The notes beneath the pieces are model-generated. The model did not search any database. It was not told where the DNA came from and was given only the letters and a program-made list of their open reading frames with translations. This document shows, in pieces, positions 52,440-61,893 of a DNA stretch of 64,000 nucleotides (positions are counted from its first letter, which is position 1; every line of letters starts with the position of its first letter). The stretch is from assembly GCA_024123955.1 (NCBI GenBank), contig CP099652.1:2790001-2854000 (forward strand), in the 5' to 3' direction. Source of the stretch: Oxalobacteraceae bacterium OTU3CINTB1 (lineage in GTDB: Bacteria; Pseudomonadota; Gammaproteobacteria; Burkholderiales; Burkholderiaceae_D). Position numbers and translations under genes: made by a program.

Positions 52440-54827
52440 ATGAATCAACCATCATCGATCCGACCACGTCTTCTTCCCTTAGCATTGGCAATCTCGCTGT
52501 TATACGCAGCCGCGTCGCCGGCCATGGCCGCCGAAGCCGAACCCGAAGCGGCGGCGCTGGCCGCCGCCGTCGTGCAGGACGTCGTCGTCACCGGCACCCG
52601 CGACCTTCAACGCTCGGCCGGCGAAAGTCTCAGTCCCATCGATGTGATCAGCGCCAAGGATTTGCAGCGCACCGGCCAGACCGATTTACGCGACGCGCTG
52701 GTCAAGCTGCTGCCGTCGATCAACCGGCTGGCGCAGACCGGCGACGCCGCTAACCTGACCAGCGCACTGACCTTGCGCGGGCTCAGTCCCAATCACGTTC
52801 TGCTGCTGGTGAATGGCAAGCGCCGTCACACTTCTGCCAACATTACTGCCGATGCAGGCTCGCAGCAGGGCGCCACGCCTGTCGACATCGACCTGATACC
52901 GGTCAGCGCCGTCGACCATATCGAGGTGCTGCGCGACGGCGCGGCGGCGCAATACGGGTCCGACGCCATCGCCGGCGTGATTAACGTCATACTCAAGTCG
53001 TCGAGCCAGGGCGGACGCCTGACCGCCACCACCGGCGAATACTACAAGCACGACGGCTTCACGCTGGGCGGCGCGGCCGATATCGGCCTGCCGCTCGGCG
53101 CGGACGGTTTCCTGCATCTGAGTGCGGAATACCGACGGCATGAGCACAGCATGCGCAGCGGCGCCGACGAGCGAACCGGAACTTTTGTCAACCGTACGCT
53201 CGGCGACCCGCAGATCCGCCGCGAATCGTTCGGCGCCAACGCGGGCATCGTGGTCAGCAAGGATGTCGAGATGTACGCGTTCGGTACCGCCGCCCATCGC
53301 ACAGGCGGCAGCTATCAGAACTACCGGCTGCCATCGCGGCTGCCGCAGGTGCATCCCAACGGCTTCAGCCCCATCGAAACCAGCAACGAGACCGATGCCG
53401 CGCTGACCGCCGGAGTGAAAGGTACCGACCTGGCGGGGTGGCGCTGGGACCTGAGCGCCAGCTACGGCATCGACAACGTCAAGATCAACATGGTCGATTC
53501 CGCCAACACCGATTTGTACGCCGCCACCGGGGTCACGCCCACCAGCTTCCATCTGGCGCAGTACAAGAATATCCAGCAAAGCGCGAATGCGGATCTGGCG
53601 CGCTCGCTCGATACCGGCTTTCTGCCATCCTCGTTGAGTGTGGCGCTGGGCGCGGAATTTCGCCGGGAGAGTTATGAGGTGGGGGCGGGCGACGATGCTT
53701 CTTACTTCGGCAGCGGCTCGCAGGCCTTGCCTGGACTGTCCCCGGTCAGCGCCGGCAAGCACTCGCGCAATATCGGCGCCGCCTATGTCGATTTCTCGAC
53801 CAAGTTGACGAGCCAGTGGGAGGCCGAACTGGCCGGCCGCTATGAGCACTACAGCGATGCCGGCAGCACACGCAACGCCAAGGTCTCGACGCGCTATGAG
53901 TTCAGTCCCCGCTTCGCGGTGCGGGGTACCGCCAGCACCGGCTTCCGCGCGCCGTCGCTGGCACAGGCGAATTACACCAGCCTCGCCGTCTCGCCCACAA
54001 CGGCCGGCGGCCAGCTGGCCGTCAATTCGGAGGCGGCTCGCAAACTGGGCGCCCTGGCGCTGCGGCCGGAGAAGTCGCGCAGCTTCAATCTGGGCCTGGT
54101 CGCCGAGCCGATAGAGAATCTGCATGTGACGGTGGATGCCTATCGTATCCTGATCCGCGACCGGATCGTCCAGGGTGGCACCTACACCGGCCAGGCGGCG
54201 ATCGATGCGCTGACGGCGGCCGGCATCAGCTTGCCGGCCGGGCTGTCTTCGGTCAGTGCCAGCTACTACGCGAACGGTGTCGACACGCGCACGCAGGGGC
54301 TTGATTTTGTCGCGGGCTACCCCACCAACCTGGGAACCCTGGGCCGCGTCGACTGGGACTTCAGCGCCAACATCAACACGAGCAAGGTCACCAAGGTTGC
54401 CAACGACGGCAACGGACAGACCCTGCTCAACGCCCAGCAAGTCGGTTACCTGACCACTGCCACGCCCAAGAACAAGCTGATTATCGGTGGCGTCTGGACG
54501 CTGGACGACTGGAGCGTCAGCCTGCACGCCACTCGTTACGGCAAGACCGCCACCGAAGCGACTTTCTATTCGGGACCGAATATCTACTCGACGACGGTGT
54601 TCAACCACATAGAGAACAAGCCGAAGACGCTGACCGATCTGGAATTGCGCTACGCGGTGACGAAAAAGCTGCAAGTGGCCGCCGGCGCGACCAACCTGTT
54701 CGACGTCTATCCGACCAGGGTGCCGCCCATCAGCCGGTATCTGGGCGTGTATCAGTACGATACGGCGGCCGCGCAGATACCGTTCAATGGCGGCTATTAC
54801 TACGTCAGGGCAAACTACAAGTTCTGA
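52440..54827 (+). CDS. TonB-dependent receptor of the oxidase/organosulfur cluster
   Basis: The 795-residue receptor has a signal peptide (ends SPAMAAEA), a plug (VVTGTRDLQRSAGESLSPIDVI in parts, LRGLSPNHVLLLVNGKRRHTS, YGSDAIAGVINVIL) and a barrel ending YYVRANYKF. It follows ridA by 29 bp, so it is in the oxidase operon. Its substrate may be an amine, amino acid or organosulfur compound handled by the neighbours. A dedicated tonB-exbB-exbD set lies 7 kb downstream. Confidence 0.92.
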   Translation: MNQPSSIRPRLLPLALAISLLYAAASPAMAAEAEPEAAALAAAVVQDVVVTGTRDLQRSAGESLSPIDVISAKDLQRTGQTDLRDALVKLLPSINRLAQTGDAANLTSALTLRGLSPNHVLLLVNGKRRHTSANITADAGSQQGATPVDIDLIPVSAVDHIEVLRDGAAAQYGSDAIAGVINVILKSSSQGGRLTATTGEYYKHDGFTLGGAADIGLPLGADGFLHLSAEYRRHEHSMRSGADERTGTFVNRTLGDPQIRRESFGANAGIVVSKDVEMYAFGTAAHRTGGSYQNYRLPSRLPQVHPNGFSPIETSNETDAALTAGVKGTDLAGWRWDLSASYGIDNVKINMVDSANTDLYAATGVTPTSFHLAQYKNIQQSANADLARSLDTGFLPSSLSVALGAEFRRESYEVGAGDDASYFGSGSQALPGLSPVSAGKHSRNIGAAYVDFSTKLTSQWEAELAGRYEHYSDAGSTRNAKVSTRYEFSPRFAVRGTASTGFRAPSLAQANYTSLAVSPTTAGGQLAVNSEAARKLGALALRPEKSRSFNLGLVAEPIENLHVTVDAYRILIRDRIVQGGTYTGQAAIDALTAAGISLPAGLSSVSASYYANGVDTRTQGLDFVAGYPTNLGTLGRVDWDFSANINTSKVTKVANDGNGQTLLNAQQVGYLTTATPKNKLIIGGVWTLDDWSVSLHATRYGKTATEATFYSGPNIYSTTVFNHIENKPKTLTDLELRYAVTKKLQVAAGATNLFDVYPTRVPPISRYLGVYQYDTAAAQIPFNGGYYYVRANYKF

Positions 54828-54889
54828 TTAGGAGGTAATATGGCGTCTGTTTTTGCAGGGTTTAACTTGATACATACGTCGATACTTAC

Positions 54890-55816
54890 ATGAAAATAGA
54901 TGACATCAGTGCGTTCGTGGCGGTGGTGCGCAGCCAGTCGGTCAGCGCCGCCGCCGAAACGCTGGGGCTGACGCAGTCGGCGATCACGCGCCGCGTGCAG
55001 AACCTGGAGCAGGAGCTGGGCGTGGAACTGCTCGACCGCAGCGTCAAGCCGCCCAAACCTAGCCTGATGGGCAAGCAGGTGTTCGAGCAGTGCGGAAAAG
55101 TGCTGCTGGAAGTCGACCGCCTGCGCGACCTGGTGCAGATGGACCAGGCGCCCACCGGCGTATTCCGCATCGGTGTCATTCAAACCATCGGCGACGTGGT
55201 GCTGCTCGATACGCTGCAAAATTTGAACCGCACCTTCGACGGCTTGCATACGGAGGTGACGTCGGGCTGGGGTTCGCAGTTGGTCGAGCGGGTCGCCAAC
55301 GCGGAGATCGACGCCGCCGTGGCGCTGTTCCCGGCCACGAAAGTGCTGCCCGAAGGGCTGCGCGGGCGCACGCTTGGCCGAATTGAGCTGGTGATCGTCG
55401 CGCAGAAGGGCGCCATGCCCAAGCGCAGTTACAAGCTGCGCGACATTTTCAGTACCGGCTGGGTGCTCAATCCGGACGGTTGCGGCTTCCGCGCCGGGCT
55501 GGCGCGCGCATTGATGGAGCAGGGGCTGTCGTTCAAGATCAATCTCGAGACCTTCGGCACCGACCTCCAACTGGGCTTGGCCGCCAGTGGACTGGGACTG
55601 GGACTGATGCCGCGTCCCATACTGGAGCGCAGCCGCCACCGCGCGCAGCTCGATATCGTTAACGTGGTGGACTTCAAACCGGTGCTGGATATCTGGCTGG
55701 TGCAGCCTTTGCAGCCAGGCCCAGTGCAACATGCGATTGATTTCTTCGCGCAGGCGGTGCAGCACGCGTTCGCCGAAGCGCCGCTGAAGGCGGTGCCCAA
55801 GGTCGCCTCCCGCTAG
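54890..55816 (+). CDS. LysR family transcriptional regulator
   Basis: The 308-residue protein has an N-terminal LysR helix-turn-helix (DISAFVAVVRSQSVSAAAETLGLTQSAITRRVQNLEQELG in parts) and an effector domain with a GVFRIGVIQTIGDVVLL start. It lies between the TBDR gene and the second 42-bp module, in front of ssuC. It is a good candidate for the regulator binding both module copies, by analogy to SsuR/CysB-type LysR control of sulfonate genes in Burkholderia; this is inferred. Confidence 0.88.
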   Translation: MKIDDISAFVAVVRSQSVSAAAETLGLTQSAITRRVQNLEQELGVELLDRSVKPPKPSLMGKQVFEQCGKVLLEVDRLRDLVQMDQAPTGVFRIGVIQTIGDVVLLDTLQNLNRTFDGLHTEVTSGWGSQLVERVANAEIDAAVALFPATKVLPEGLRGRTLGRIELVIVAQKGAMPKRSYKLRDIFSTGWVLNPDGCGFRAGLARALMEQGLSFKINLETFGTDLQLGLAASGLGLGLMPRPILERSRHRAQLDIVNVVDFKPVLDIWLVQPLQPGPVQHAIDFFAQAVQHAFAEAPLKAVPKVASR

Positions 55817-55836
55817 TTTTTAATTATTCCTGAAAA

Positions 55837-55878
55837 TCATATATCAATAGTCGAAACAATTAGTTTTGACATAATCAT
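55837..55878. promoter_or_regulatory. Shared 42-bp promoter module (copy B)
   Basis: This copy, upstream of ssuC, matches copy A at 34 of 42 positions, with core AAACAATTAGTTT at 55854-55866. A TTGACA hexamer starts inside the block at 55865, and TATACT lies 15 bp beyond it, a plausible if short-spaced promoter. It probably drives the long ssuC-to-exbD operon. Confidence 0.75.
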
Positions 55879-55945
55879 TTGCTACCTATACTAGATTTCA
55901 ACGGCTCGAAAAGCCTTCGAATCCTCAGCATAGGGAAGCAAAGAC

Positions 55946-56788
55946 ATGTCGGTTTCAACTCCTGCCTACGGCGGCGCGACAGTACCAGTATCCTCAGATA
56001 CCGCGCCCGCTAAAACCAAGCCTTCCGTTTTGCTCTCCGTGCTGCGGCGCGCCGCCAGCCCGCTGGTGCTGCTCGCGCTGTGGGAGGCGGCCTCGCGCAC
56101 CGGCTTTCTGCCCGAGCGCGTGCTGGCGGCGCCGTCGCAGATCTTCGTCACGCTGGGCGAGTTGATCGCCTCCGGTGAAATGGGCAGCAACGTATGGGTG
56201 TCGCTGCATCGCGTCGTTACCGGCCTGTCGGTGTCGCTCACCTTGGGCACCGCGCTGGCGCTGATCGCCGGCCTGTCGCGCCGGGGCGAAGTGGCGGTCG
56301 ATTCGACCATGCAGATGGCGCGCACCTTGCCTTTCCTCGGCCTGGTTCCGCTGTTCATTCTGTGGTTCGGCATCGGCGAGTTCACCAAAATTGCGCTGAT
56401 CGCCTTCGCCACCACCTTCCCGATGTACCTGACGCTGTATAGCGGCATACGCGGCATCGATTCCAAGCTGGTGGAGGCGGCGCGGCTGTTCGGCTTGAGC
56501 TACCCGCAGTTGATCGTCCATGTGATCCTGCCCGGCGCCTTGCCATCCTTCCTGGTAGGCCTGCGCTATTCGCTTGGCGTGAGCTGGCTGTCGCTGGTGG
56601 CGGTGGAGCAGATCAACGCCACGGCGGGCCTGGGCTACCTGATCAACAACGCCCGCGACTTCATGCGCACCGACGTCATCGTCGTCTGCCTGCTGGTCTA
56701 CAGCCTGCTGGGCCTCGCCACCGATCTGCTGGTGCGCGCCATCGAACACTATGCGCTGGCCTGGCGTCCGACCTTCATCAAGGACTGA
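55946..56788 (+). CDS. ssuC: Sulfonate-type ABC transporter permease
   Basis: The 280-residue membrane protein has about six helices and the EAA-like loop of SsuC/TauC/NrtB: GIDSKLVEAARLFGLSYPQ, ILPGALPSFLVGLRYSLGVSW. It starts the long downstream operon after the 42-bp module and is 2 bp before ssuB. The partner binding protein is most likely the SsuA-like product of 49114-50079. Confidence 0.92.
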   Translation: MSVSTPAYGGATVPVSSDTAPAKTKPSVLLSVLRRAASPLVLLALWEAASRTGFLPERVLAAPSQIFVTLGELIASGEMGSNVWVSLHRVVTGLSVSLTLGTALALIAGLSRRGEVAVDSTMQMARTLPFLGLVPLFILWFGIGEFTKIALIAFATTFPMYLTLYSGIRGIDSKLVEAARLFGLSYPQLIVHVILPGALPSFLVGLRYSLGVSWLSLVAVEQINATAGLGYLINNARDFMRTDVIVVCLLVYSLLGLATDLLVRAIEHYALAWRPTFIKD

Positions 56789-56790
56789 GC

Positions 56791-57654
56791 ATGCAAACCA
56801 TCCAACTCGATCTGCCAGGGACCGGCATCTCCGCACGCAACGACGGCGCCTCCAGCTTCCGCCCCGAAGCGCCGGTCGCGCCGCGTACCCCGGTGCAGGC
56901 ACGCTTGCTGAGCAAGCACTTCGGCCCCAACGTCATTCTCGACCAGCTCAATCTTGACATCCGTGCCGGCGAATTCGTCGCGCTGCTGGGCCGCAGCGGC
57001 TCCGGCAAGACCACGCTGCTGCGCGCACTGGCGGGATTGGACCGCATCACCTCCGGCACCCTGGAGGTGCCGCAAGCGCGCGCCGCCGTGTTCCAGGAGC
57101 CGCGCCTGATGCCGTGGAAGCGCGCCTGGCGCAACGTCACTTTGGGATTGAAGATCGACCAGCCGCGCGAACGCGCGCGGCGGGCGCTGGCCGAAGTGGG
57201 GCTGGATCACCGCGAGAACGCCTGGCCGGCGACGCTGTCCGGCGGAGAAGCGCAGCGCGTGGCCCTGGCCCGGGCGCTGGTGCGCGAACCGCAATTGCTG
57301 CTGCTCGACGAGCCGTTTGCCGCGCTCGACGCGTTGACCCGCATCCGCATGCACCAGCTGATCCTGTCGTTGTGGCGCCAACACCGGCCGTCCGTGCTGC
57401 TGGTGACGCACGACGTCGACGAGGCGGTGCTGCTGGCCGACCGCGTGCTGGTACTGGAAAAGGGCCGCATCGTCTCGGACATCGCAATCGCCCAACCGCG
57501 TCCCCGCAGCGCGGAGCGGCCGGAGTTCCAGCGGGTTCGCGCCCAACTGCTGCAATTACTGGGCGTGGAAGCCGATGCTCCGGCGCCAGCGCCCGAGCCG
57601 AAAGTCCAGGCGCCGGTTCACACGCCATTCAACTTCAGTAACTTCTCGATCTGA
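56791..57654 (+). CDS. ssuB: Sulfonate-type ABC transporter ATPase
   Basis: The 287-residue ATPase has Walker A GRSGSGKTT, signature TLSGGEAQRVALARAL and Walker B LLLLDEPFAALDAL, all as in SsuB/TauB. It has a 40-residue N-terminal extension and a short proline-rich C-terminal tail. Gaps to ssuC and to the next gene are 2 bp each. Confidence 0.93.
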   Translation: MQTIQLDLPGTGISARNDGASSFRPEAPVAPRTPVQARLLSKHFGPNVILDQLNLDIRAGEFVALLGRSGSGKTTLLRALAGLDRITSGTLEVPQARAAVFQEPRLMPWKRAWRNVTLGLKIDQPRERARRALAEVGLDHRENAWPATLSGGEAQRVALARALVREPQLLLLDEPFAALDALTRIRMHQLILSLWRQHRPSVLLVTHDVDEAVLLADRVLVLEKGRIVSDIAIAQPRPRSAERPEFQRVRAQLLQLLGVEADAPAPAPEPKVQAPVHTPFNFSNFSI

Positions 57655-57656
57655 TC

Positions 57657-58895
57657 ATGACCACATCCGTCCTTCGCCTGCCCGTCATAGATCCCGCCCA
57701 TCAGCTGGACAGCCCGGAATTCGCCGCGCTGCTGGAGGGCCTGAGCGCCGAATTCGCGGCCACCGCCGAACGGCATGATCGCGACGGCAGCTTCCCGCAC
57801 CAAAATTTCGAACGCCTGCACGAACTAGGTCTGCTCGGCCTGACGGTGCCGCGCGCCCTGGGTGGGCTGGGCGCCAGCCTGGCGCAGACGACGCGCGTGG
57901 TTGCCGCCGTGGCGCGCGGCGAGCCGTCCACCGCGCTGGTACTGACGATGCAGTATCTGCACCACGCGTCGGGCCGGCAGTCGAAGTGGCCGCCGCACCT
58001 GCTGCACCGTGTCGTCGAGGAGACTCTGCGCGACGGCGCGTTGATCAACGCGCTGCGCGTGGAGCCGGAACTGGGCACGCCTGCACGCGGCGGCCTGCCC
58101 GCGACCACGGCGCGACGCACACCGGAGGGGTGGCGCATCAGCGGCCGCAAGATCTATTCGACCGGCATACCGCGTCTGACCTGGCTGGGCGTTTGGGCCC
58201 GCAGCGACGATCCGGAACCGCTGGTCGGCAGCTGGCTGGTGCGCCGCGACACACCGGGCATCACAGTTATCGAAAACTGGGATCACCTGGGCATGCGCGC
58301 CACCGGTAGCCACGAGGTGGTGTTCGACGACGTGCTGGTGCCGCTCGATCATGCGGTGGAAGTGGCGCCGGCCGGTGCCGCGCCGGATCTGGATGCCTCG
58401 CTGCTGCTGTGGATGTCGGTGCTGCTGTCGGCGATCTACGACGCGGTGGCCCGCGCGGCCCGCGACTGGCTGGCGGCGTGGCTGGAAGAACGCGTGCCGG
58501 CCAATCTCGGCGCGCCGCTCTCGACGCTGCCGCGCTTTCAAGAGGCGTTGGGCCAACTGGATGCCTGGCTGTTCTCCAATCGGGTGCTGATTGATGCCGC
58601 CGCCAACGGCGCGGTGCCGCCGCAGGACGCCTTCCGCATCAAATACCTGGTCACGAACCAGGCTATCCAGGTAGTGGAAAAGGCGATTGAATTAAGCGGA
58701 AACCCCGGCCTGTCGCGCGCCAACGCGCTGCAGCGTCACTACCGCGATGTGCTGTGCAGCCGTATCCACACGCCGCAGAACGACACCATTTTAGTCAACA
58801 GCGGCAAGGCGGCTTTCGCCGCGCGCGCCGCCAGCAAAACCTCATCGTCCGGCGTGGCCGGCATTTCATCCATCACTGCAAAGGAAGCATCATGA
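57657..58895 (+). CDS. Acyl-CoA dehydrogenase-fold sulfur-acquisition flavoprotein (SfnB/DszC-like)
   Basis: The 412-residue flavoprotein has an acyl-CoA dehydrogenase fold: LGLLGLTVPRALGGLGASLAQ, GWRISGRKIYSTGIPRLTWLG, WDHLGMRATGSHEVVFDDVLV. Members beside ssu genes are SfnB or DszC-type monooxygenases that use reduced FMN to oxidise organosulfur compounds. It overlaps the next LLM gene by 4 bp. Its exact substrate is unknown. Confidence 0.85.
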   Translation: MTTSVLRLPVIDPAHQLDSPEFAALLEGLSAEFAATAERHDRDGSFPHQNFERLHELGLLGLTVPRALGGLGASLAQTTRVVAAVARGEPSTALVLTMQYLHHASGRQSKWPPHLLHRVVEETLRDGALINALRVEPELGTPARGGLPATTARRTPEGWRISGRKIYSTGIPRLTWLGVWARSDDPEPLVGSWLVRRDTPGITVIENWDHLGMRATGSHEVVFDDVLVPLDHAVEVAPAGAAPDLDASLLLWMSVLLSAIYDAVARAARDWLAAWLEERVPANLGAPLSTLPRFQEALGQLDAWLFSNRVLIDAAANGAVPPQDAFRIKYLVTNQAIQVVEKAIELSGNPGLSRANALQRHYRDVLCSRIHTPQNDTILVNSGKAAFAARAASKTSSSGVAGISSITAKEAS

Positions 58896-60007
58896 GCATC
58901 GAATTCATCGGCTTTAGCGCCACCCAAGAAGTATCCGAAACCGTGCTGCCGCAGGGTTCCGTCGTCAACAAGAGCTTCCTGGGAGCGGTGGCCCGCGCCC
59001 ACGAATACGCCGGTTTCGACCGCGTGCTGGTCGCCCACAGCAGCGCCTCGGTGGACGGCTTCCAGGTCGCCTCCTATATCGCTTCGCAGACGCAGAAGCT
59101 GGGCATCCTGCTGGCCCATCGCCCCGGCTTCGTGTCGCCGACGCTGGCGGCGCGCCAGTTCGCGACGCTGGACCATTTCAGCGACGGCCGCCTGGCGGTC
59201 CACGTCATCAGCGGTGGCGACGACACCGAACAGCAGCGCGATGGCGACTTCCTTGACCACGACCAGCGCTACCAGCGCACCGACGAATACCTGGACGTGG
59301 TCCGCAAGACGTGGACCTCGCAAGGGCCGTTCGACCACGAGGGCCCGATCTACCGCTTCAAGGGGCAGAACGCCGGCGTGCGCCCGCTGAACAACCAGCA
59401 CATACCGGTCTACTTCGGCGGCTCGTCCGAGGCGGCCATCGAAGTCGCCGGCAAGCATGCGGACGTGTACGCGCTGTGGGGCGAGTCGCTGGCCCAGGTG
59501 GCGGAGACGATCGCCCGCGTGCGGGCCGCCGCCGCCAGGCATGGCCGCGCCGACAAGATCCGTTTCAGCCTGTCGCTGCGCCCCGTGCTCGCCGCGACCG
59601 AGGATCAGGCCTGGGCCAAGGCCGACGCCATCCTGGCCACCGCCACCGAACGCGTAAAGGGCAATGTCCATTTCAGCCAGCGCCCGCAGCAACCGCAGAA
59701 CGCCGGCTCCCAGCGCCTGCTCGATACCGCTGCGCAGGGCAGGGTGGTCGACGAGCGCCTGTGGACCGGCATCGCCGCGCTGACCAAGGCGGCCGGCAAT
59801 TCCACCGGCTTGGTGGGCACGCCGGAACAGGTGCGCGACGCGCTGCTCAAGTACTGGGAACTGGGCGTGACCACCTTCCTGATCCGTGGCTTCGACCCGA
59901 TCCAGGACGCGCTGCAATACGGCCGCGAGCTGATTCCCCTGGTGCGCGCGGCGGTGGCCGAACGGGAAGCGTTGCAGGCCGGCGAACCTTCGCGCCTGGC
60001 CGCCTGA
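58892..60007 (+). CDS. FMNH2-dependent (LLM class) monooxygenase, SsuD-like
   Basis: The 371-residue protein starts at the ATG at 58892 (AAAGGAAGC site), overlapping the preceding stop. It has the SsuD core: YASQ-type KLGILLAHRPGFVSPTLAAR, RLAVHVISGGDDTEQQRDGD and PVYFGGSSEAAIEVAGKHADVYALWGE in parts. It desulfonates alkanesulfonates or related compounds in the cytoplasm, releasing sulfite. No FMN reductase gene is present in the window, so one must be supplied from elsewhere. Confidence 0.9.
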   Translation: MSIEFIGFSATQEVSETVLPQGSVVNKSFLGAVARAHEYAGFDRVLVAHSSASVDGFQVASYIASQTQKLGILLAHRPGFVSPTLAARQFATLDHFSDGRLAVHVISGGDDTEQQRDGDFLDHDQRYQRTDEYLDVVRKTWTSQGPFDHEGPIYRFKGQNAGVRPLNNQHIPVYFGGSSEAAIEVAGKHADVYALWGESLAQVAETIARVRAAAARHGRADKIRFSLSLRPVLAATEDQAWAKADAILATATERVKGNVHFSQRPQQPQNAGSQRLLDTAAQGRVVDERLWTGIAALTKAAGNSTGLVGTPEQVRDALLKYWELGVTTFLIRGFDPIQDALQYGRELIPLVRAAVAEREALQAGEPSRLAA

Positions 60008-60020
60008 TACGGAGCAGTCG

Positions 60021-60989
60021 ATGACCCAGACCACCAGTCTAAATAGAGCCAACATCATTGTCGCCAGCCAGTTCGACGCCAAGGTCAACGCCTTGTTGGC
60101 CCAGCGTACGGGCCTGGCCGTGCGCGACGTCCCACCGGGTCCGCTGACGGCACTGCCGCAAGGCGCCGACGTCCTGTTCGCGCTGCCCGCGCCGAAAGGC
60201 CAGACGCTGTTGCAGACACCCGCGCCGGCCGGCTGGAACGAGGTGCGCTGGGTGCAACTGGCCTCGGTCGGCATCGATTACTACCCCGATTGGCTGTTCG
60301 ACGGGCCGGTGGTCACCTCGGCGCGCGGCACCGCCTCGGTGGCCATCGCCGAATACGTGCTGGCTGCGATCTTCACAGCCGCCAAGCATATTCCGGAAAT
60401 CTGGCTGGAGCAGGCCAGCGACTGGCGCCGCCTGTCGCTTGGCCTGGTGCAGGGGACGACGTTGGGGCTCTACGGCTTCGGCTCGATCGGCCAGGCGCTG
60501 GCGCAACGGGCGCTCGCGCTGGGAATCAAGGTGGTGGCGCTGCGCCGCTCCGACGCGCCGTTCGGTGTCGAAGGCGTCGAGCGGGTCGACTCGCTCGATC
60601 AACTGGTGGCGCGCTCGGATCATCTGGTGCTGGCGGCGCCGTCGACCGCCGAGACACGCCACGCCATCAGCCGCGCCGCGCTAGCCCATGCCAAACCCGG
60701 TCTGCACCTGATTAATATCGCGCGCGGCAACCTGGTCGACCACCAGGCGCTGCTCGACGCGCTCAACGAAGGCAAGGTGGCGTTGGCGACACTGGACGTG
60801 ACCGACCCCGAGCCCCTGCCGGCCGGCCATGCGTTCTACGGCCACCCGCGCGTGCGCCTGTCGCCGCACATTTCGCCCAGCACCGATCAGATCGTGCCGG
60901 CGCTGATCGACAAGTTCGTGCTGAACCTGGACCGCTTCCGCAGTGGCGAACCATTGACCGACGTGGTCGACACCGCGCGCGGCTACTGA
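60021..60989 (+). CDS. D-isomer-specific 2-hydroxyacid dehydrogenase
   Basis: The 322-residue oxidoreductase has the NAD(P)-binding motif LGLYGFGSIGQALAQRALALG and the catalytic region HLINIARGNLVDHQALLDAL, then a DVTDPEPLPAGHAFYGHPRVRLSPHIS segment with a histidine. It lies in the sulfonate operon, 13 bp after the SsuD-like gene. It may act on a 2-keto or 2-hydroxy acid left after desulfonation; this is inferred. Confidence 0.9.
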   Translation: MTQTTSLNRANIIVASQFDAKVNALLAQRTGLAVRDVPPGPLTALPQGADVLFALPAPKGQTLLQTPAPAGWNEVRWVQLASVGIDYYPDWLFDGPVVTSARGTASVAIAEYVLAAIFTAAKHIPEIWLEQASDWRRLSLGLVQGTTLGLYGFGSIGQALAQRALALGIKVVALRRSDAPFGVEGVERVDSLDQLVARSDHLVLAAPSTAETRHAISRAALAHAKPGLHLINIARGNLVDHQALLDALNEGKVALATLDVTDPEPLPAGHAFYGHPRVRLSPHISPSTDQIVPALIDKFVLNLDRFRSGEPLTDVVDTARGY

Positions 60990-61006
60990 ACCTTTAAGGA
61001 ACCACT

Positions 61007-61876
61007 ATGAGCAGCTCCTCACCACTTTACTCGGCGCCCCTGTCGCGGCCACACCTGCGCCAAGTCGGCAAGAACACGCCGCGTCCGGCGATCTACGCCG
61101 CGCCGCGCGACGCCAATGGCGCCATCATCTTCGCCGAGCCACCACCGCCGCCGACTATCGAAGCCCAGCGCCAATATCGCAAAGAGCGCCTGGCCGTCTC
61201 CTTCCGCCTGTTTGCGCGCTATGGCTACGACATGGGCGGGGCGGGGCACATCACCGCGCGCGATCCTGAATTCCCGGACCATTTCTGGGTCAATCCGGCC
61301 GGCGTCTATTTCGGCCACATTCGCGTATCGGACCTGATCCTGGTCAGCCACGACGGCAAGGTCGTCGAAGGCGATGGTCTCCTGAACCGCGCCGCGTTCG
61401 CGATCCACTCGGAGCTGCACAAGGCGCGGCCGGACGTCATCGCCGCGGCCCATTCGCATGGCTTGTATGGCAAGGCGTTCGCTGCCCAAGGCAGGCTACT
61501 CGACCCGCTGACCCAGGACTCCTGCGCTTTCTACCAGGACCACGCGATCTTCTCGGACTTCAGCGGCGTGGTGCTCGATTCGAGCGAGGGCGAACGCATC
61601 GCCGCTACTTTGGGGCCGCGCAAAGCGGTGATCCTGCAGAACCACGGCCTGCTGACTGTAGGCGCGTCGGTGGAGTCGGCGGTGTGGCGCTACATCGCCT
61701 TCGAAAACGCCGCCCAGGCGCAGTTGCTGTCCGAGGCGGCCGGTCCGACCAAGCCGATTCCGCACGAGGTGGCGTTGCACACGGCCGGCCAGATCGGCTC
61801 CGACGCCGGCGGCTGGTTCAGCTTCCAGCCGTTATGGGACGTGATCACGCGCGAAGAGCCCGACCTGTTCGACTAA
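61007..61876 (+). CDS. Class II aldolase/adducin family protein
   Basis: The 289-residue protein has the aldolase II zinc-site pattern: AGHITARDPEF, HSELHKARPDVIAAAHSHGLYGKAF in parts, and ILQNHGLLTVG. These enzymes cleave or decarboxylate small hydroxy-keto or sugar phosphates. Its presence beside a 2-hydroxyacid dehydrogenase suggests the operon also processes a carbon skeleton. The exact reaction is unknown. Confidence 0.88.
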   Translation: MSSSSPLYSAPLSRPHLRQVGKNTPRPAIYAAPRDANGAIIFAEPPPPPTIEAQRQYRKERLAVSFRLFARYGYDMGGAGHITARDPEFPDHFWVNPAGVYFGHIRVSDLILVSHDGKVVEGDGLLNRAAFAIHSELHKARPDVIAAAHSHGLYGKAFAAQGRLLDPLTQDSCAFYQDHAIFSDFSGVVLDSSEGERIAATLGPRKAVILQNHGLLTVGASVESAVWRYIAFENAAQAQLLSEAAGPTKPIPHEVALHTAGQIGSDAGGWFSFQPLWDVITREEPDLFD

Positions 61877-61893
61877 TCAAAGGAGGACCATCA

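Noticed and set aside
58739..60274. 511-codon minus-strand frame opposite the SsuD-like gene
   Set aside because: It spans two well-supported genes on the other strand and has no motif; it is a GC-driven shadow.
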